42,628 nucleotides of DNA from an uncultured Coriobacteriaceae bacterium (GCA_900539345.1 UQBS01000020.1:1-42628); one strand, 5' to 3'; counted from the stretch's first letter, positions 22,801-31,578 are shown. The notes: generated by a model from the sequence alone, not told the origin. Translations and numbers: made by a program.

Positions 22801-25186
22801 TTGGGATGCAGCAACGAGTACAGTCGACGAGGCGCTTCTCGACGCAGATGCGGGCCTCTGGTTCTTCGGCAACATTGAGGGGACGGGCGAACCCAACGAC
22901 ACGCTGGGGGCGCTCCCCTACGACACCTACACCTTCACCGAGCTCGCAACGTCGGCCAGCCAAGGCACCGAGCTCGTGAGCTTCGAGGTCTCCATCCGTG
23001 AGGACAAGGTGACCGTCGGCCTGGGCACGGTGGAAGACACCTGGATTCCCGTGCTGACCACGCAGCTGCTCAGTCGCGACGGGTCGCAGACCACCTATGC
23101 GCTGGGCGACGAGCGACTTGTCGATACGGGGTCGTATGAGCACTTCAAGGCCGGCACGTACGTCGCGGAGCTCGAGCTGTGTGACGAGGCGGGCAATGTA
23201 CTGCAAGATGCGGCTGGTAACGTGCTGCGCACGAGCGCGGAACTCGAACTTGAAGGCAGCGGGACCTACCAGATCGGTATCGACTGCGACCTGAGCGGGC
23301 TTGCTGGAAAGCGAATCGTGGCGCGTCAGCGGATCTATGACGCACGGGGCGAGCTGTACGCGAGCCATGACGATATGACGAGCGAGGCACAGAGCGTCTG
23401 GGTGGTCGACAAGCCCGGCATCGCCACCACACTGACCGACGCCACCACCGGCCTGCACATGGCGAACGCGGCGCAGTCCCTCACGCTCACGGACACGGTG
23501 GCCTACACCAACCTCAAACCGGGCAAGACCTACACCCTCACGGGCACCCTCATGGACAAAGAGAGCGCCTCGCAGGTGCTTGACGCCAACGGCAAGCCCG
23601 TGAGCGCAAGCGTTGAGTTCACACCGCAGGCGGCCTCGGGCACGCAGCCCGTCGAATTCACCTTTGACGCAAGCGGCCTGGCAGGCAAAACGATTGTCGC
23701 CTTCGAGACGCTTACCTGCGAGGGACGCGAGCTCGCCGTGCACGCCGATATCGCCGACGAGGCGCAGGCGGTGGACGTACCGCGCGTGGGCACGACGCTC
23801 GCGACCGCAGACGGGGCGCATTCCGTCATGGGGACAAGCCCCATCGATCTCATCGATACGGTTGCCTATGAAAACATTACAGTTGGTAAGACCTATCGAG
23901 TTATCGGCATGCTCCATGACGCAAAGACCGGCGAGGCCTACAAGGACACTGGGGGCAAACCTCTGGAAGCACGCATGGAGTTTACGGCTGAAAAGAGCAG
24001 CGACAGCGTGGAAGTGACCTTCAAGGGCGTCTCCGGCATCCAGGCAGGCCAGGCTGTTGCTTTCGAGGAGCTCTATGTCAAGGCGGACGACGGCGAGGGT
24101 GACGATGCCTGGAAGCTCGTGGCCACGCACTGCGACCTGGCAGATGCCAACCAAACGGTAAGCTTCAACACACCCAATCTGCGCACCACACTCACCGAGA
24201 AGGAGACCGGGCTGCATGAGACTGCGCTTGCCGACAAGGTAACGCTCGTCGATATCGTTGAGTATGACGGCCTTGAAGCAGGCAAGACATATCACCTCGA
24301 AGGCAAGCTTGTAGACAAGCAGACGGGCAAGGTTCTGAAAGACAGCAAGGGCAAGCAGCTTACCGCATCCGGTGACTTCACGGCGTCGGCCGCGAAGGGT
24401 CGCGTCAACGTGACGTTCACCTTCGATGCTTCGCAATTCGCAGGCAAGGAGGTCGTAGCGTTCGAGAGCGTCTCGTTCAACGGGCGCGAAGTAGCGGTGC
24501 ATGCAAACATCGGCGATGCGGCGCAGACCGTGTCGTTCGTGGACATCCGCACAACGGCGACAGATCCTTCGGATGGCGACCATGAGGCTGCGGCGCTTGC
24601 AAACATGCAGCTCATCGACCGTGTTGAAATGCGTGGGCTTGTACCGGGAGCGTCCTATACCATCGTGACCGAACTTGCCGTGGCCGACACCCATGAGACG
24701 GTCATCGCATCGAGCACGAGTTTTGTGCCCACGAAGTCGACCACGACGCTCGACGTGACCGCGACGTTTGACGGCTCGGGCCTTGCCGGCAAGAAACTCG
24801 TGTTCTTGGAGAAGCTGCAGCGCGACGGTAAGACCATCGCCCAACACCGCGATTATGAGGATGCGGGCCAAACGGTTGCGCTCGTCACTCCCCCACCTAC
24901 GCCTACGACTCCCGGCGAAGATCTTCCCCAAACCGGCCAGGGTCTTATGTGGGCTTGTCTGGTGGGTGCAGGCGGAATCTGCATGCTCGTGGGATTCATC
25001 CTTGTCTTTAAGAGGCGCGCAGGCAACGACGGTGTACCCCGCATCGCATACGCCGACGTTTCGACCAGCGTGAACGCGCCGAGCAAAGATGGGGCACAAA
25101 CGAGCAGTCAGGTAACCCAACAAGTACCAAGGATTCGTCCCCGGAGCACAGCGAAGACGCTGCTGAAAACCAGGCGACATGTCTAG
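19856..25186 (+). CDS. Giant LPXTG cell-wall adhesin with thioester, CnaB/SpaA and VaFE domains
   Basis: The 1776-residue protein is built for covalent surface adhesion. A signal peptide ends near AWA60. An acidic linker is followed by a thioester domain with Cys277 (AWCADSR) and Gln341 (TQYAVW), the pair expected to form the Cys-Gln thioester that captures host targets. Next come about four SpaA/CnaB-type domains (for example IELFKASAD with YWVHETEPSRGY; IRKVDAEDG with YYLREVASGGGY), then about five VaFE modules of about 125 residues (TDTVAYTNLKPGKTYTLTG, then IVAFETL), a family known for Thr-Gln ester bonds. LPQTG is at 1690-1694, followed by a membrane helix and an unusually long basic tail of about 55 residues. 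Its end overlaps the sortase start by eight bases. Confidence 0.93.
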   Translation: MFGKPWTPAAHAVRTKTAELPGKLPRKRSFAARVWAVAFSFVLALSGPAGMMGSAHRAWAEQADIATVASVYAEQNDKVSNPQAEETGSLDPPQQAAANEGDVASNNAPNASAEDAPNEASDSDEAPATVDAVRSATVTLESSGDGWTYLTVEGAREGDALVLSVMGRADAIWTALLLEAYPEATIDDLGDNQVEIHLAMTDESGTWELPGVMADLVATAALLDSAGEAVAFAEGPALYSTNLTSAAGETFTAYNEHIVDGNCPKIRNAQTGQAAWCADSRRAAPGTSTETGEWPEATFSQASPWDATTVSGVNLGSILPQLEYIMAHANGTTDEGVYITQYAVWTLTNPDRFAYGSYSHYNEQICALVDAANAYAASGASYYSGACLVYTPTTGNGYYDRWMQYLVVSGWNPLSSLTVSKEQSYDAATGAWTELSKQMTWRLASTDGTTDGAVYDRTITSEEGSATVTFEDTPKETRYRLYELQAPDGFKPRETIGLYCNPDGSWSVWNAQTGSWDAATWATEQDGTTVYTGISQGVLHVQDAPTAGAIELFKASADPLVTDGNACYKLEGALYGVYADEELTQLVDTLRTDEVGHAVSGALDEGTYWVHETEPSRGYALDEAAYRVEVKSGKTSRVNEQNGGQVLEEPQGDPQAIVVRKVDAQTGTNVAQGDMTLEGAEITVCYYKGSYTEDDLSSDDAPAPERTWILKTDEDGVSLLLESYKVGGDELYKLGGRPYLPLGTVTVQETKAPQGYEIDPTVYVCHFTPDESGRKWISFDMTATIPQAQVMGGVGIRKVDAEDGSTSPRGAASLDGATFAIYNASEHDVTVDGTVYTPQTLEDVQAGTAQAIITIEAHDGAATTDTDGDGVDASLPFGTYYLREVASGGGYLLDDTVRTVEVREAGAVAWCEDACANQVIRGDIAFDKVYEDTKATMPGVAFLVESTTTHERHVVVTDATGHVDTSAAVRPHTHRTNANDTAWDAATSTVDEALLDADAGLWFFGNIEGTGEPNDTLGALPYDTYTFTELATSASQGTELVSFEVSIREDKVTVGLGTVEDTWIPVLTTQLLSRDGSQTTYALGDERLVDTGSYEHFKAGTYVAELELCDEAGNVLQDAAGNVLRTSAELELEGSGTYQIGIDCDLSGLAGKRIVARQRIYDARGELYASHDDMTSEAQSVWVVDKPGIATTLTDATTGLHMANAAQSLTLTDTVAYTNLKPGKTYTLTGTLMDKESASQVLDANGKPVSASVEFTPQAASGTQPVEFTFDASGLAGKTIVAFETLTCEGRELAVHADIADEAQAVDVPRVGTTLATADGAHSVMGTSPIDLIDTVAYENITVGKTYRVIGMLHDAKTGEAYKDTGGKPLEARMEFTAEKSSDSVEVTFKGVSGIQAGQAVAFEELYVKADDGEGDDAWKLVATHCDLADANQTVSFNTPNLRTTLTEKETGLHETALADKVTLVDIVEYDGLEAGKTYHLEGKLVDKQTGKVLKDSKGKQLTASGDFTASAAKGRVNVTFTFDASQFAGKEVVAFESVSFNGREVAVHANIGDAAQTVSFVDIRTTATDPSDGDHEAAALANMQLIDRVEMRGLVPGASYTIVTELAVADTHETVIASSTSFVPTKSTTTLDVTATFDGSGLAGKKLVFLEKLQRDGKTIAQHRDYEDAGQTVALVTPPPTPTTPGEDLPQTGQGLMWACLVGAGGICMLVGFILVFKRRAGNDGVPRIAYADVSTSVNAPSKDGAQTSSQVTQQVPRIRPRSTAKTLLKTRRHV

Positions 25187-26015
25187 GCAGGCCGGCGCGC
25201 CCATCACACGGCGCAAGGCACTCGGCATAGGGGCGCTCGCATGCGGCGCCGTGTGCATGGGGGTCGGCCTGGGCAGCGTGATGCGCGAAGCGGCTTGCGC
25301 CCGCAGCTACGGGGACCTCGCCCAGATAACTCGGCAAGACTTCGCGGCGGGCGCCACGTCTGTGCCCATCGCGTCGGCAAGCGACGCACATGCCGATGCG
25401 GCACGGCAAGGCAAGCGCGATTGGGGCACCCTGCATGAGGTGAACCAGAATGTCGTGGCCTGGGTGAGCGTGCAGGGCACCGACATCGACCTGCCCGTGG
25501 TTGCCACGCATAGCGAAGACGACCAAGACTGGTATCTCACGCACGACCTGTGGGGGCGCACGTCTTGCAGCGGTACGCCCTTTCTCGACAGGCGCTGCGA
25601 AGACGCAAATGCGCGGCACGTCTGCGCGTACGCCCACCACATGACGAGCACCTCGGGTATGTTCTCCCAGCTTCAGGAGGCATACCTCCAAGAGAGGTTT
25701 GACCGACTCGGCTCCCTGAGATGGGAGACACCCGAGGGGCTTGTACAGGCAGAACCCCTCTGCGCCCTGCGCGTGGATGCAAGCTGGCAAGAAATCCAGC
25801 GGTTCGACTGGGGAAGCGCAGGCCAAGACGGCGGAGACCAGGACGGATTGGCTGACTTCCGCACATGGCTTGAGGGCATCGCCGCACAGGCCGATGCCCT
25901 CTCCGCCCAAGCCGGCCAGATGCTCGCCAACGCCGCACGCTGCATCACACTTGTCACCTGCTCGAGTGACTTCGCCATGCAGCGCTGGCGCACGCTCGCC
26001 CTTTGGACATGCTAG
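25179..26015 (+). CDS. srtB: Class B sortase
   Basis: The 278-residue transpeptidase has an N-terminal membrane anchor (about 13-33, preceded by TRRK) and the sortase B core: NVVAWVSVQGTDIDLPVV, WYLTHDLWGRTSCSGTPFLD, catalytic His153 in AYAHHM, catalytic Cys261 in TLVTC and Arg271. Its coding sequence overlaps the end of the adhesin by eight bases, so it is very probably translated with it and anchors it at LPQTG. Class B enzymes typically recognise NPQTN-like signals in Firmicutes, but in several Actinobacteria and clostridia they act on LPXTG-like or pilin signals. Two extra cysteines after the core (Cys130, Cys140) could form a disulfide (speculative). Confidence 0.9.
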   Translation: MSRQAGAPITRRKALGIGALACGAVCMGVGLGSVMREAACARSYGDLAQITRQDFAAGATSVPIASASDAHADAARQGKRDWGTLHEVNQNVVAWVSVQGTDIDLPVVATHSEDDQDWYLTHDLWGRTSCSGTPFLDRRCEDANARHVCAYAHHMTSTSGMFSQLQEAYLQERFDRLGSLRWETPEGLVQAEPLCALRVDASWQEIQRFDWGSAGQDGGDQDGLADFRTWLEGIAAQADALSAQAGQMLANAARCITLVTCSSDFAMQRWRTLALWTC

Positions 26016-26175
26016 ATTCACTATCGCCCGCAGTCCTGAAAGATAGCGGCTAGCAGCTCGCCCCGCTGCGCGAACTTGCCTTGCGCCAACTGCGCCGCAA
26101 ACAGACAAGTTCTACTCGTGAACGGAAGTGCAAGCGAGACAACCCCGCCGCATCTGAATGATTGCCATACAAACA

Positions 26176-26214
26176 GGGGTCCCGGGGAACGGCTTTGAAC
26201 CGACCCGGGACCCC
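26176..26214. terminator. Bidirectional terminator between sortase and permease genes
   Basis: GGGGTCCCGGG (26176-26186) pairs perfectly with CCCGGGACCCC (26204-26214) around a 17-base loop. It sits between convergent genes and most likely ends both transcripts, although T runs are lacking. Confidence 0.65.
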
Positions 26215-26244
26215 GTGCAATGATTCTGCCCGCGGCTTCTGTCC

Positions 26245-28413
26245 TTATGCGCTCAAACGCCCGGCGTTGCCCATCGTTGCATTGACCATGCCGCGGCTCA
26301 GGCGATACGACGCAAAGAGATAGGCACCGTACACTGCCACGAACAGAGCGCCGTTCGAGATTGCCGCCGTCGTGATGTCGAAGGCACCAAAGATTTCCAC
26401 GACGTCACACACTACGCTGAGCGCCACCATGCTATGCGTCAGCGCCATAACAAGTGGAAGCAAGAAGTACACGAGCGTCTGCACAAGCAGGCAGCGGTAC
26501 ACAAGTTTGCGCGGGCAACCGAGCTCCCACAGAAGCCTCCAGCTGTGCTGGGCATCGGTCGTGGCACAAAGCTGCTGGATTGCGAGAATCGCCGCACACG
26601 ACACCACGAGCACGAAGCCGATGTACACCGCCATGTAGCTCACGATGCCGGTCATGCCGTTCGTCACAGACCATGACTCCTCTTTCTGAATCACGTTCCC
26701 GATGTATGCAAACGTCGTCTGTCCCTCTTTGAAGATGTCACCCGTCTGGAGGTCTGCAAGCTCATTCATCAGCCCGCCTGCCTCTTCACTCATGCCGTCT
26801 TTGTAGCGCATGTTGATATACGCCGAAGCACACGGCGCCTGAGCTGCGATGTCATCGGGGACGATGAAATACCCGGGGTTTGATCCAAAGATGGAGTTGG
26901 ACAGGGCACCGGAAGCGTCATCAATGACGCCAACCGTCGACGGGGCGAGGTCCCTGCCCGCAAGCGTCACCGTGTAGCCGGCACCCATCACCTGGCTGTA
27001 AAAATCGCGAAGACCCTCGCCCATGTCGCAGGCCATTGCGTACTCATCCTTGCCGAGCTCGATGGGGTCGAGGCCCAGAAGGGAGCGCAATGCGTTGAAC
27101 TCAGACACGCCTACCACCTGAATACCGCCGTCGGAGGACATGTCTGCAACGCTGGCAGGCAAGGCAACACCAGTAACGCGGGTCATCTCGTCAGAAGATG
27201 CCACAGGCCCCTCGGCAAGCCCCGACGCTTCCCTCAGCTCAAGGACGTTGTAGTCGGCCACGGAAGACAGGTCGTAACCCGCATCGGCAAGCATCTGCAC
27301 AACATCGTGCTCTTCGGTGGCGGCACCATAGCCCGGCGCGACCTGGCCGTCCGAAGTGAGAGGAAGAGCTTGAAGCGAACTAGGCGAGTCAGGATCGAAA
27401 TACCACACGTCGATGGAAGCGTCGTAGGGGTTGTGCTCCTCAATGGTGGAGGTAAACGCTGAGCACACGCTCACGCCCGTTGTGACCGCCGTGATGGCGA
27501 GAAACAAGATCATCGAGATGGCCGCCATGGAACCAGACGCCGTGTTTACGCGCGAGTTGAGCTGGCGCAGCGTGAGCATGTTGAGGCCGCGCCAGTACAC
27601 ACGCGGAACCCTTTGCATGAGGCTCACCAGGAACCCTGACAACGCATAGAAGACCGCCACCGTGCCGGCACACACCATGCCGGTCGTAATGCAGAAGGCG
27701 CGCCCCGCCTCCCCCTCAAAGCCCGCAACGGGCAGTCCGTCATGCAACAGGCGGGCATACGACACACCGATGAGGACGGCGCCAACCAGGAATACGACCA
27801 CCGAGGCAGGCAGGCTCCGCAGCTTGACCTCCTCATTCACGCGGTCGGCTTCCATGAGGTCGACCAGGCGCACGCGGCGAAGCACACGCATGTTGAAGAG
27901 CAGCATCACGGCAAACATGAGGGCAAAGCACTCAAAAGTAAACCAGGCCGCATCAGGGCTGAAGCGGAAGGAGAATGCCGTGATTGTGTCATGGAAGAGA
28001 GCCGCCGTCACAAACACAAGCAGCTGAGACAGCAATACGCCCAGCACCAAACCGCACGCGAAGGCGCCGATACCGCTGATGAGCGTCTCGAGCGCCAACA
28101 CGGCCGACACCTGCGAGCGACGCATGCCAAGCATCTGATAGAGGCCGAGTTCGCGCTTGCGCCTGCGAACGAGGAAGTTGTTGGCATACACCATGAGGAA
28201 GCCCAGCACCAGCGCAAGGAAAACCGTGAGCCCGCGCATGATGTCGCCAATGGACGCGACGATGCCCGAGGCATCGCCACTCAGAAAATCTGCCTGATCA
28301 GCAATGGTGTTGAACGCATAGAAGACAGCCACGCCCAAGGCGACCGTGGCAAAGTAGACGGCAAAGTCGCGCAGGGACTTGCGGACGTTGCCAAAGGCGA
28401 GTTTAGCGATCAT
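26245..28413 (-). CDS. FtsX-like permease of a Bce-type peptide-resistance ABC transporter
   Basis: The 722-residue membrane protein has the BceB layout: an N-terminal helix (FAVYFATVALGVAVFYAF), an FtsX-like triple-helix core (about 55-180, containing LGLYQMLGMRRSQVSAVL), a second group of helices, a large extracellular domain (about 330-590) between helices 7 and 8, and a C-terminal FtsX core. In Bce modules this extracellular domain detects peptide antibiotics such as bacitracin bound to their lipid target and signals to the kinase. The start overlaps the end of the ATPase gene by 11 bases. Which peptide it responds to cannot be told. Confidence 0.9.
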   Translation of the reverse strand: MIAKLAFGNVRKSLRDFAVYFATVALGVAVFYAFNTIADQADFLSGDASGIVASIGDIMRGLTVFLALVLGFLMVYANNFLVRRRKRELGLYQMLGMRRSQVSAVLALETLISGIGAFACGLVLGVLLSQLLVFVTAALFHDTITAFSFRFSPDAAWFTFECFALMFAVMLLFNMRVLRRVRLVDLMEADRVNEEVKLRSLPASVVVFLVGAVLIGVSYARLLHDGLPVAGFEGEAGRAFCITTGMVCAGTVAVFYALSGFLVSLMQRVPRVYWRGLNMLTLRQLNSRVNTASGSMAAISMILFLAITAVTTGVSVCSAFTSTIEEHNPYDASIDVWYFDPDSPSSLQALPLTSDGQVAPGYGAATEEHDVVQMLADAGYDLSSVADYNVLELREASGLAEGPVASSDEMTRVTGVALPASVADMSSDGGIQVVGVSEFNALRSLLGLDPIELGKDEYAMACDMGEGLRDFYSQVMGAGYTVTLAGRDLAPSTVGVIDDASGALSNSIFGSNPGYFIVPDDIAAQAPCASAYINMRYKDGMSEEAGGLMNELADLQTGDIFKEGQTTFAYIGNVIQKEESWSVTNGMTGIVSYMAVYIGFVLVVSCAAILAIQQLCATTDAQHSWRLLWELGCPRKLVYRCLLVQTLVYFLLPLVMALTHSMVALSVVCDVVEIFGAFDITTAAISNGALFVAVYGAYLFASYRLSRGMVNATMGNAGRLSA

Positions 28414-29170
28414 CGGTCTCGTCTCCCCCGATGACGGCTACGACACGCATGATGTCATCAAAGAACTGCTTGCGCGTGGCGTCGCCGCGCACCACCTCGG
28501 TGAACACGCGACCGTCGCGAATGAACACGACGCGCTTGCAATAGCTGGCGGCAAACGAGTCGTGCGTCACCATGAGGATGGTGGCTTCGAGTTGCTTGTT
28601 GAGCATCTCGAAGCACTCAAGCAGAAGCTTCGCGTTCTTGGAGTCAAGAGCGCCCGTGGGCTCGTCGGCAAGCACGAGCTTGGGCTGGCCGATCATGGCG
28701 CGGGCCGCTGCCACACGCTGACGCTGACCGCCCGACACCTGGTAGGGAAACTTGTTGAGAATTCCCTCGATGCCCAAGGTCGACGCCATAGCCATAATGC
28801 GAGCCGAGATCTCGCCTGCCGGCACGCGCCCGATGGTAAGAGGCAGCGCTATGTTCTCGCGACAGGTGAGCGTGTCGAGCAGGTTGGAGTTCTGGAAGAC
28901 GAAGCCGAGCTCCTCGCGGCGAAAGTCTGCCAAGGCGCGCGACTTCAGCTTTGTCACGTCCTGCCCATTGATAAGGACCGTGCCCGAGGTGGGGGCGTCG
29001 ATGGTGGCAATGCAGTTGAGCAGCGTGGTTTTGCCTGAGCCCGACGCACCCATGATGCCCACGAAGTCGCCCTTCTCAGCCGACAGGCTCACGCCTGCGA
29101 GCGCCCGGGTCGAGGCGCCCCTTCCTGCATATACTTTCTCGAGGTTCCGCACTTCCAAGACCGCCGCCAT
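28403..29170 (-). CDS. ABC transporter ATPase, Bce type
   Basis: The 255-residue MacB/LolD/BceA-like ATPase has Walker A GASGSGKTT (41-49), Q-loop FVFQNSNLLDTLT, signature VSGGQRQR, Walker B KLVLADEPTGALD and a switch histidine in MVTHD. It drives the permease encoded next. Start 29170 is preceded by GGGAGG; a longer frame to 29227 adds a non-conserved leader. The likely operator at 29285-29301 lies 115 bases upstream, between this gene and the kinase gene. Confidence 0.92.
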   Translation of the reverse strand: MAAVLEVRNLEKVYAGRGASTRALAGVSLSAEKGDFVGIMGASGSGKTTLLNCIATIDAPTSGTVLINGQDVTKLKSRALADFRREELGFVFQNSNLLDTLTCRENIALPLTIGRVPAGEISARIMAMASTLGIEGILNKFPYQVSGGQRQRVAAARAMIGQPKLVLADEPTGALDSKNAKLLLECFEMLNKQLEATILMVTHDSFAASYCKRVVFIRDGRVFTEVVRGDATRKQFFDDIMRVVAVIGGDETDDR

Positions 29171-29284
29171 GGCAGGCCTCCCTTCCGCGCTCTCAGCGAG
29201 ATGCCGCGCGTCATAGTTGCCTTTCAACGCTAGACATCATCGCCTGTCGGGCATTGCCGTACCATCGATTGTCCTTACATGTGG

Positions 29285-29301
29285 GTGACGTTCGTGTAAG
29301 G
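29285..29301 (-). promoter_or_regulatory. Candidate response-regulator operator upstream of the ABC genes
   Basis: On the minus strand CCTTACAC-GAAC-GTCAC. The same two half-sites with a different 4-base centre occur at 31134-31150, upstream of the response-regulator gene. The TTACA-N4-CGTCA layout resembles the TNACA-N4-TGTAA inverted repeat that I recall for BceR-type regulators in Firmicutes. Confidence 0.65.
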
Positions 29302-29316
29302 TACGTGCCAGCCGCC

Positions 29317-30384
29317 TTATTCCCCCAGCATATGCATGCGATTGGCCGGAAACGTCAGGCTTACGCAGGTCCATTGTCCCTCAACGCTCGACAGACTCGT
29401 CGCGATGCCCATTTGCTGGCAGAGAGTGCGCACGAGGTAAAGACCTATGCCCGTCGACTTGGCGTGCGTGCGACCGTTACTGCCTGTGAAACCCTTCTCC
29501 CACACCCGGCCCCTGTCGGCGGCGCTCACGCCACAGCCGTTGTCGCGCACCTTGAGCACTACGCGCTCGTCTGCCTTACCCTCGTCTTCGCGAGATGCGC
29601 TGAAGTCGATGCGACAGGCACCGTCAGTGCGGCGGTACCGCACCGCATTGTCGATAAGCTGGCCTAAGACGAACACGACCCACTTGGCGTCGGCAAAAAC
29701 CGTGACACCCTCAAGTCCCTCCATGCTGACCGTCATGCGCGCGCTCACAAGCGCCGCTGCGCGGGATTTCAACGCATCGCGCACGAGAGCTGACGCCTCA
29801 CACGACCGAATGCGAAAGTCCTTTTCCACGCAACTTGAGCGCGCAAAGAACAACGCCTGCTCGACGAGGGCGTCCACACGGTCGAGCTCGGTGGTGAGAG
29901 AGCGAGGCACACGACCGTCCTCGTTGTCGATGATGAGACGTGCAGCGGCCAGGGGCGTCTTGACCTCGTGGACCCATGTCTCCACATACTCGCGGTGCTC
30001 GCGCTCGCGGCGCTGCGACTCCCCCACCTCATACGCCGCCTGCACGCGCAGCGCCTCAAGCGCTTCATAGGCAACGCGAGCCTCAGCCCCATCGAGCTCA
30101 CCCATCTCGCTTGCGCGCGCAAGCGCTCGGTCGGGCTCGTCGGCAATTTCTTGAAACGCTTGGCACCAGCTACGTGTGCGCAGGTAGTTGATGAGGCCCA
30201 TGACCCCCAACACCAGAGCCGACAAGACCACGAACAGGGCCGCCAGCTGACCGGTCATACCCGTCAAGCGCAGTAGCGGCCACAGGAAGGCAAGGGCGGC
30301 AATCCCCACCAGCACCGTGGCGGCATGACCGCGCAAGTACGCCATAAGACTCAGGCCGCGCCCGCGGCGCTCACGCGCACTCAC
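29317..30384 (-). CDS. Intramembrane-sensing histidine kinase, Bce type
   Basis: The 355-residue kinase has two N-terminal helices (about 21-39 and 46-66) with almost no extracellular loop, typical of kinases that sense through the partner permease. The H box is YVETWVHEVKTPLA with phospho-acceptor His139; the ATPase part has QLIDNAVRY, VRDNGCGV and STGIGLYLVRTLC. It starts with GTG in a 4-base overlap (GTGA) with the response-regulator stop, so the two are co-translated. Confidence 0.92.
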   Translation of the reverse strand: MSARERRGRGLSLMAYLRGHAATVLVGIAALAFLWPLLRLTGMTGQLAALFVVLSALVLGVMGLINYLRTRSWCQAFQEIADEPDRALARASEMGELDGAEARVAYEALEALRVQAAYEVGESQRREREHREYVETWVHEVKTPLAAARLIIDNEDGRVPRSLTTELDRVDALVEQALFFARSSCVEKDFRIRSCEASALVRDALKSRAAALVSARMTVSMEGLEGVTVFADAKWVVFVLGQLIDNAVRYRRTDGACRIDFSASREDEGKADERVVLKVRDNGCGVSAADRGRVWEKGFTGSNGRTHAKSTGIGLYLVRTLCQQMGIATSLSSVEGQWTCVSLTFPANRMHMLGE

Positions 30385-31061
30385 CGTGACGTCTCCGCCG
30401 AATAGCCCAAGCCGCGGTGCGTGCGCAGAAAGTCTTCCACGCCGATGGAGGCGAGCGTCTTACGCAGACGGTTCATGTTCACTGTAAGCGTGTTGTCGTC
30501 AATGAAAGCGTCGGAGTTCCAGAGCTCGACCATGATATCCTCACGTGACACGACCCTGCCGGCGCGGTGCATGAGCAGCGACAAGATGCGCGTCTCGTTC
30601 TTGGTGAGTTCAACCGACTTGCCTTCGTAGCTCGCCGTGCATCGGGCAAGGTCGAGCGAAACTCCTGCACATTCAAGCGTGCTGGCCAAGTGAGCGTTGG
30701 GCCCCTTGACCCGCCGCAGGCATGCCTCGATGTGGGCAAGCAGCACGGAAGGGTTGTAAGGCTTGGTCACAAAGTCGTCGGCACCCAGGGACATGGACAT
30801 AACCTCGTCGAGATCGGTGGCGCGACTGGTGACCACGACGATGGGCACATGCGAGACGCGGCGAAGCTCACGACAGACTATCTGCCCGTCGGTGCCAGGC
30901 AAGCCCAGATCGAGCAGCACAAGGTCGGGAGAAGCGGCGAGAACGTCGTCTACGAGGCGGTCAAAACTGGTGGCACATGTCACCTCGTATCCCGCACGCT
31001 GCAAAAGCACCGTAAGCTGCTCGCGCACCGACTCGTCGTCTTCAATTACATATATATGCAT
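30381..31061 (-). CDS. OmpR-family response regulator of the Bce module
   Basis: The 226-residue regulator has a receiver domain (acidic Asp8/Asp9, phospho-acceptor Asp51, Thr78, Lys100) and an OmpR/PhoB winged helix (about 125-223: ELTKNETRILSLLM; DNTLTVNMNRLRKTL). It should bind direct or inverted repeats upstream of the transporter genes. A matching 17-bp sequence occurs 73 bases upstream of its own start and 115 bases upstream of the ATPase gene, suggesting autoregulation. It starts within an AT-rich stretch after GGCAGGTG. Confidence 0.93.
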   Translation of the reverse strand: MHIYVIEDDESVREQLTVLLQRAGYEVTCATSFDRLVDDVLAASPDLVLLDLGLPGTDGQIVCRELRRVSHVPIVVVTSRATDLDEVMSMSLGADDFVTKPYNPSVLLAHIEACLRRVKGPNAHLASTLECAGVSLDLARCTASYEGKSVELTKNETRILSLLMHRAGRVVSREDIMVELWNSDAFIDDNTLTVNMNRLRKTLASIGVEDFLRTHRGLGYSAETSR

Positions 31062-31133
31062 ATATGTATCACCTGCCTAAACAATATGTTGCCAAGAAGC
31101 CTCGTCCATGATAGCAAGCACGAAACCCTCAAA

Positions 31134-31150
31134 CCTTACACACGTGTCAC
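31134..31150 (+). promoter_or_regulatory. Candidate operator upstream of the response-regulator gene
   Basis: CCTTACAC-ACGT-GTCAC. It shares all 13 bases outside the central four with the site at 29285-29301. Its half-sites TTACA and TGTCA are near-perfect inverted repeats around CACG. Confidence 0.65.
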
Positions 31151-31279
31151 AAACCAAGGTTGTCCTGGGATGTATGGCAGCTTGCATATCAAGAACCAGT
31201 CCATCAGACGCAATGGCCGTTGTTCCGCACGCATGGCCCTACAGTCAGGCAATCCCCGTTCGACCATTCAGCCGCATAC
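31151..31279. other. Intergenic stretch without a supported gene
   Basis: Between the operator at 31134 and the terminator at 31280 I see no gene or convincing signal. Open frames that cross it lack ribosome sites. Confidence 0.4.
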
Positions 31280-31314
31280 AAAAAACAGGCCGCCGACTCT
31301 GCGCCGACGACCTG
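31280..31314 (-). terminator. Terminator of the 72-residue membrane protein gene
   Basis: On the minus strand CAGG (31314-31311) opens a stem of about nine pairs, two of them G-T, closed by CCTG (31289-31286) and followed by six T residues (31285-31280). Confidence 0.7.
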
Positions 31315-31359
31315 CCCAAACTACCCAACCTACTCGAAAAGCCAGCCTACTTCCCCCGG

Positions 31360-31578
31360 CTACTTGCGATCGGGCAGGCCCGCCACAATGACGCCCAGGG
31401 TGATGGGCGTCGTGAAGATACCGATGAACCACAGACGACCCTTGCTCCACGCGCAGCCCTTCTCAATAGCGCTGTGCACCATCATAGAGATGGACAGGAA
31501 GTACGCCACCACAACGCAAGCGAAAAGAACGCAGGAAATGACGCCCAAGATCAAGGTCGCATCGTCAGCCATATACAT
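31360..31578 (-). CDS. Small two-helix membrane protein, function unknown
   Basis: The 72-residue protein has two hydrophobic helices (about 8-31 and 52-67) separated by a short polar segment with SAIEKGCAWSKGR. GGAAGGAA lies seven bases before the ATG at 31578, and a T6 terminator follows, so it is a complete transcription unit. The upstream alternative start (31602) is GTG without a site. It lies between the Bce module and a membrane LuxR gene, all on the same strand. No function is apparent. Confidence 0.75.
   Translation of the reverse strand: MYMADDATLILGVISCVLFACVVVAYFLSISMMVHSAIEKGCAWSKGRLWFIGIFTTPITLGVIVAGLPDRK

Noticed and set aside
22007..25258. A 1083-codon minus-strand open frame opposite the adhesin gene
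   Set aside because: It is the antisense of a clearly coding sequence with recognisable domains; its product has no domain, and long antisense frames are expected at this GC content and codon use.
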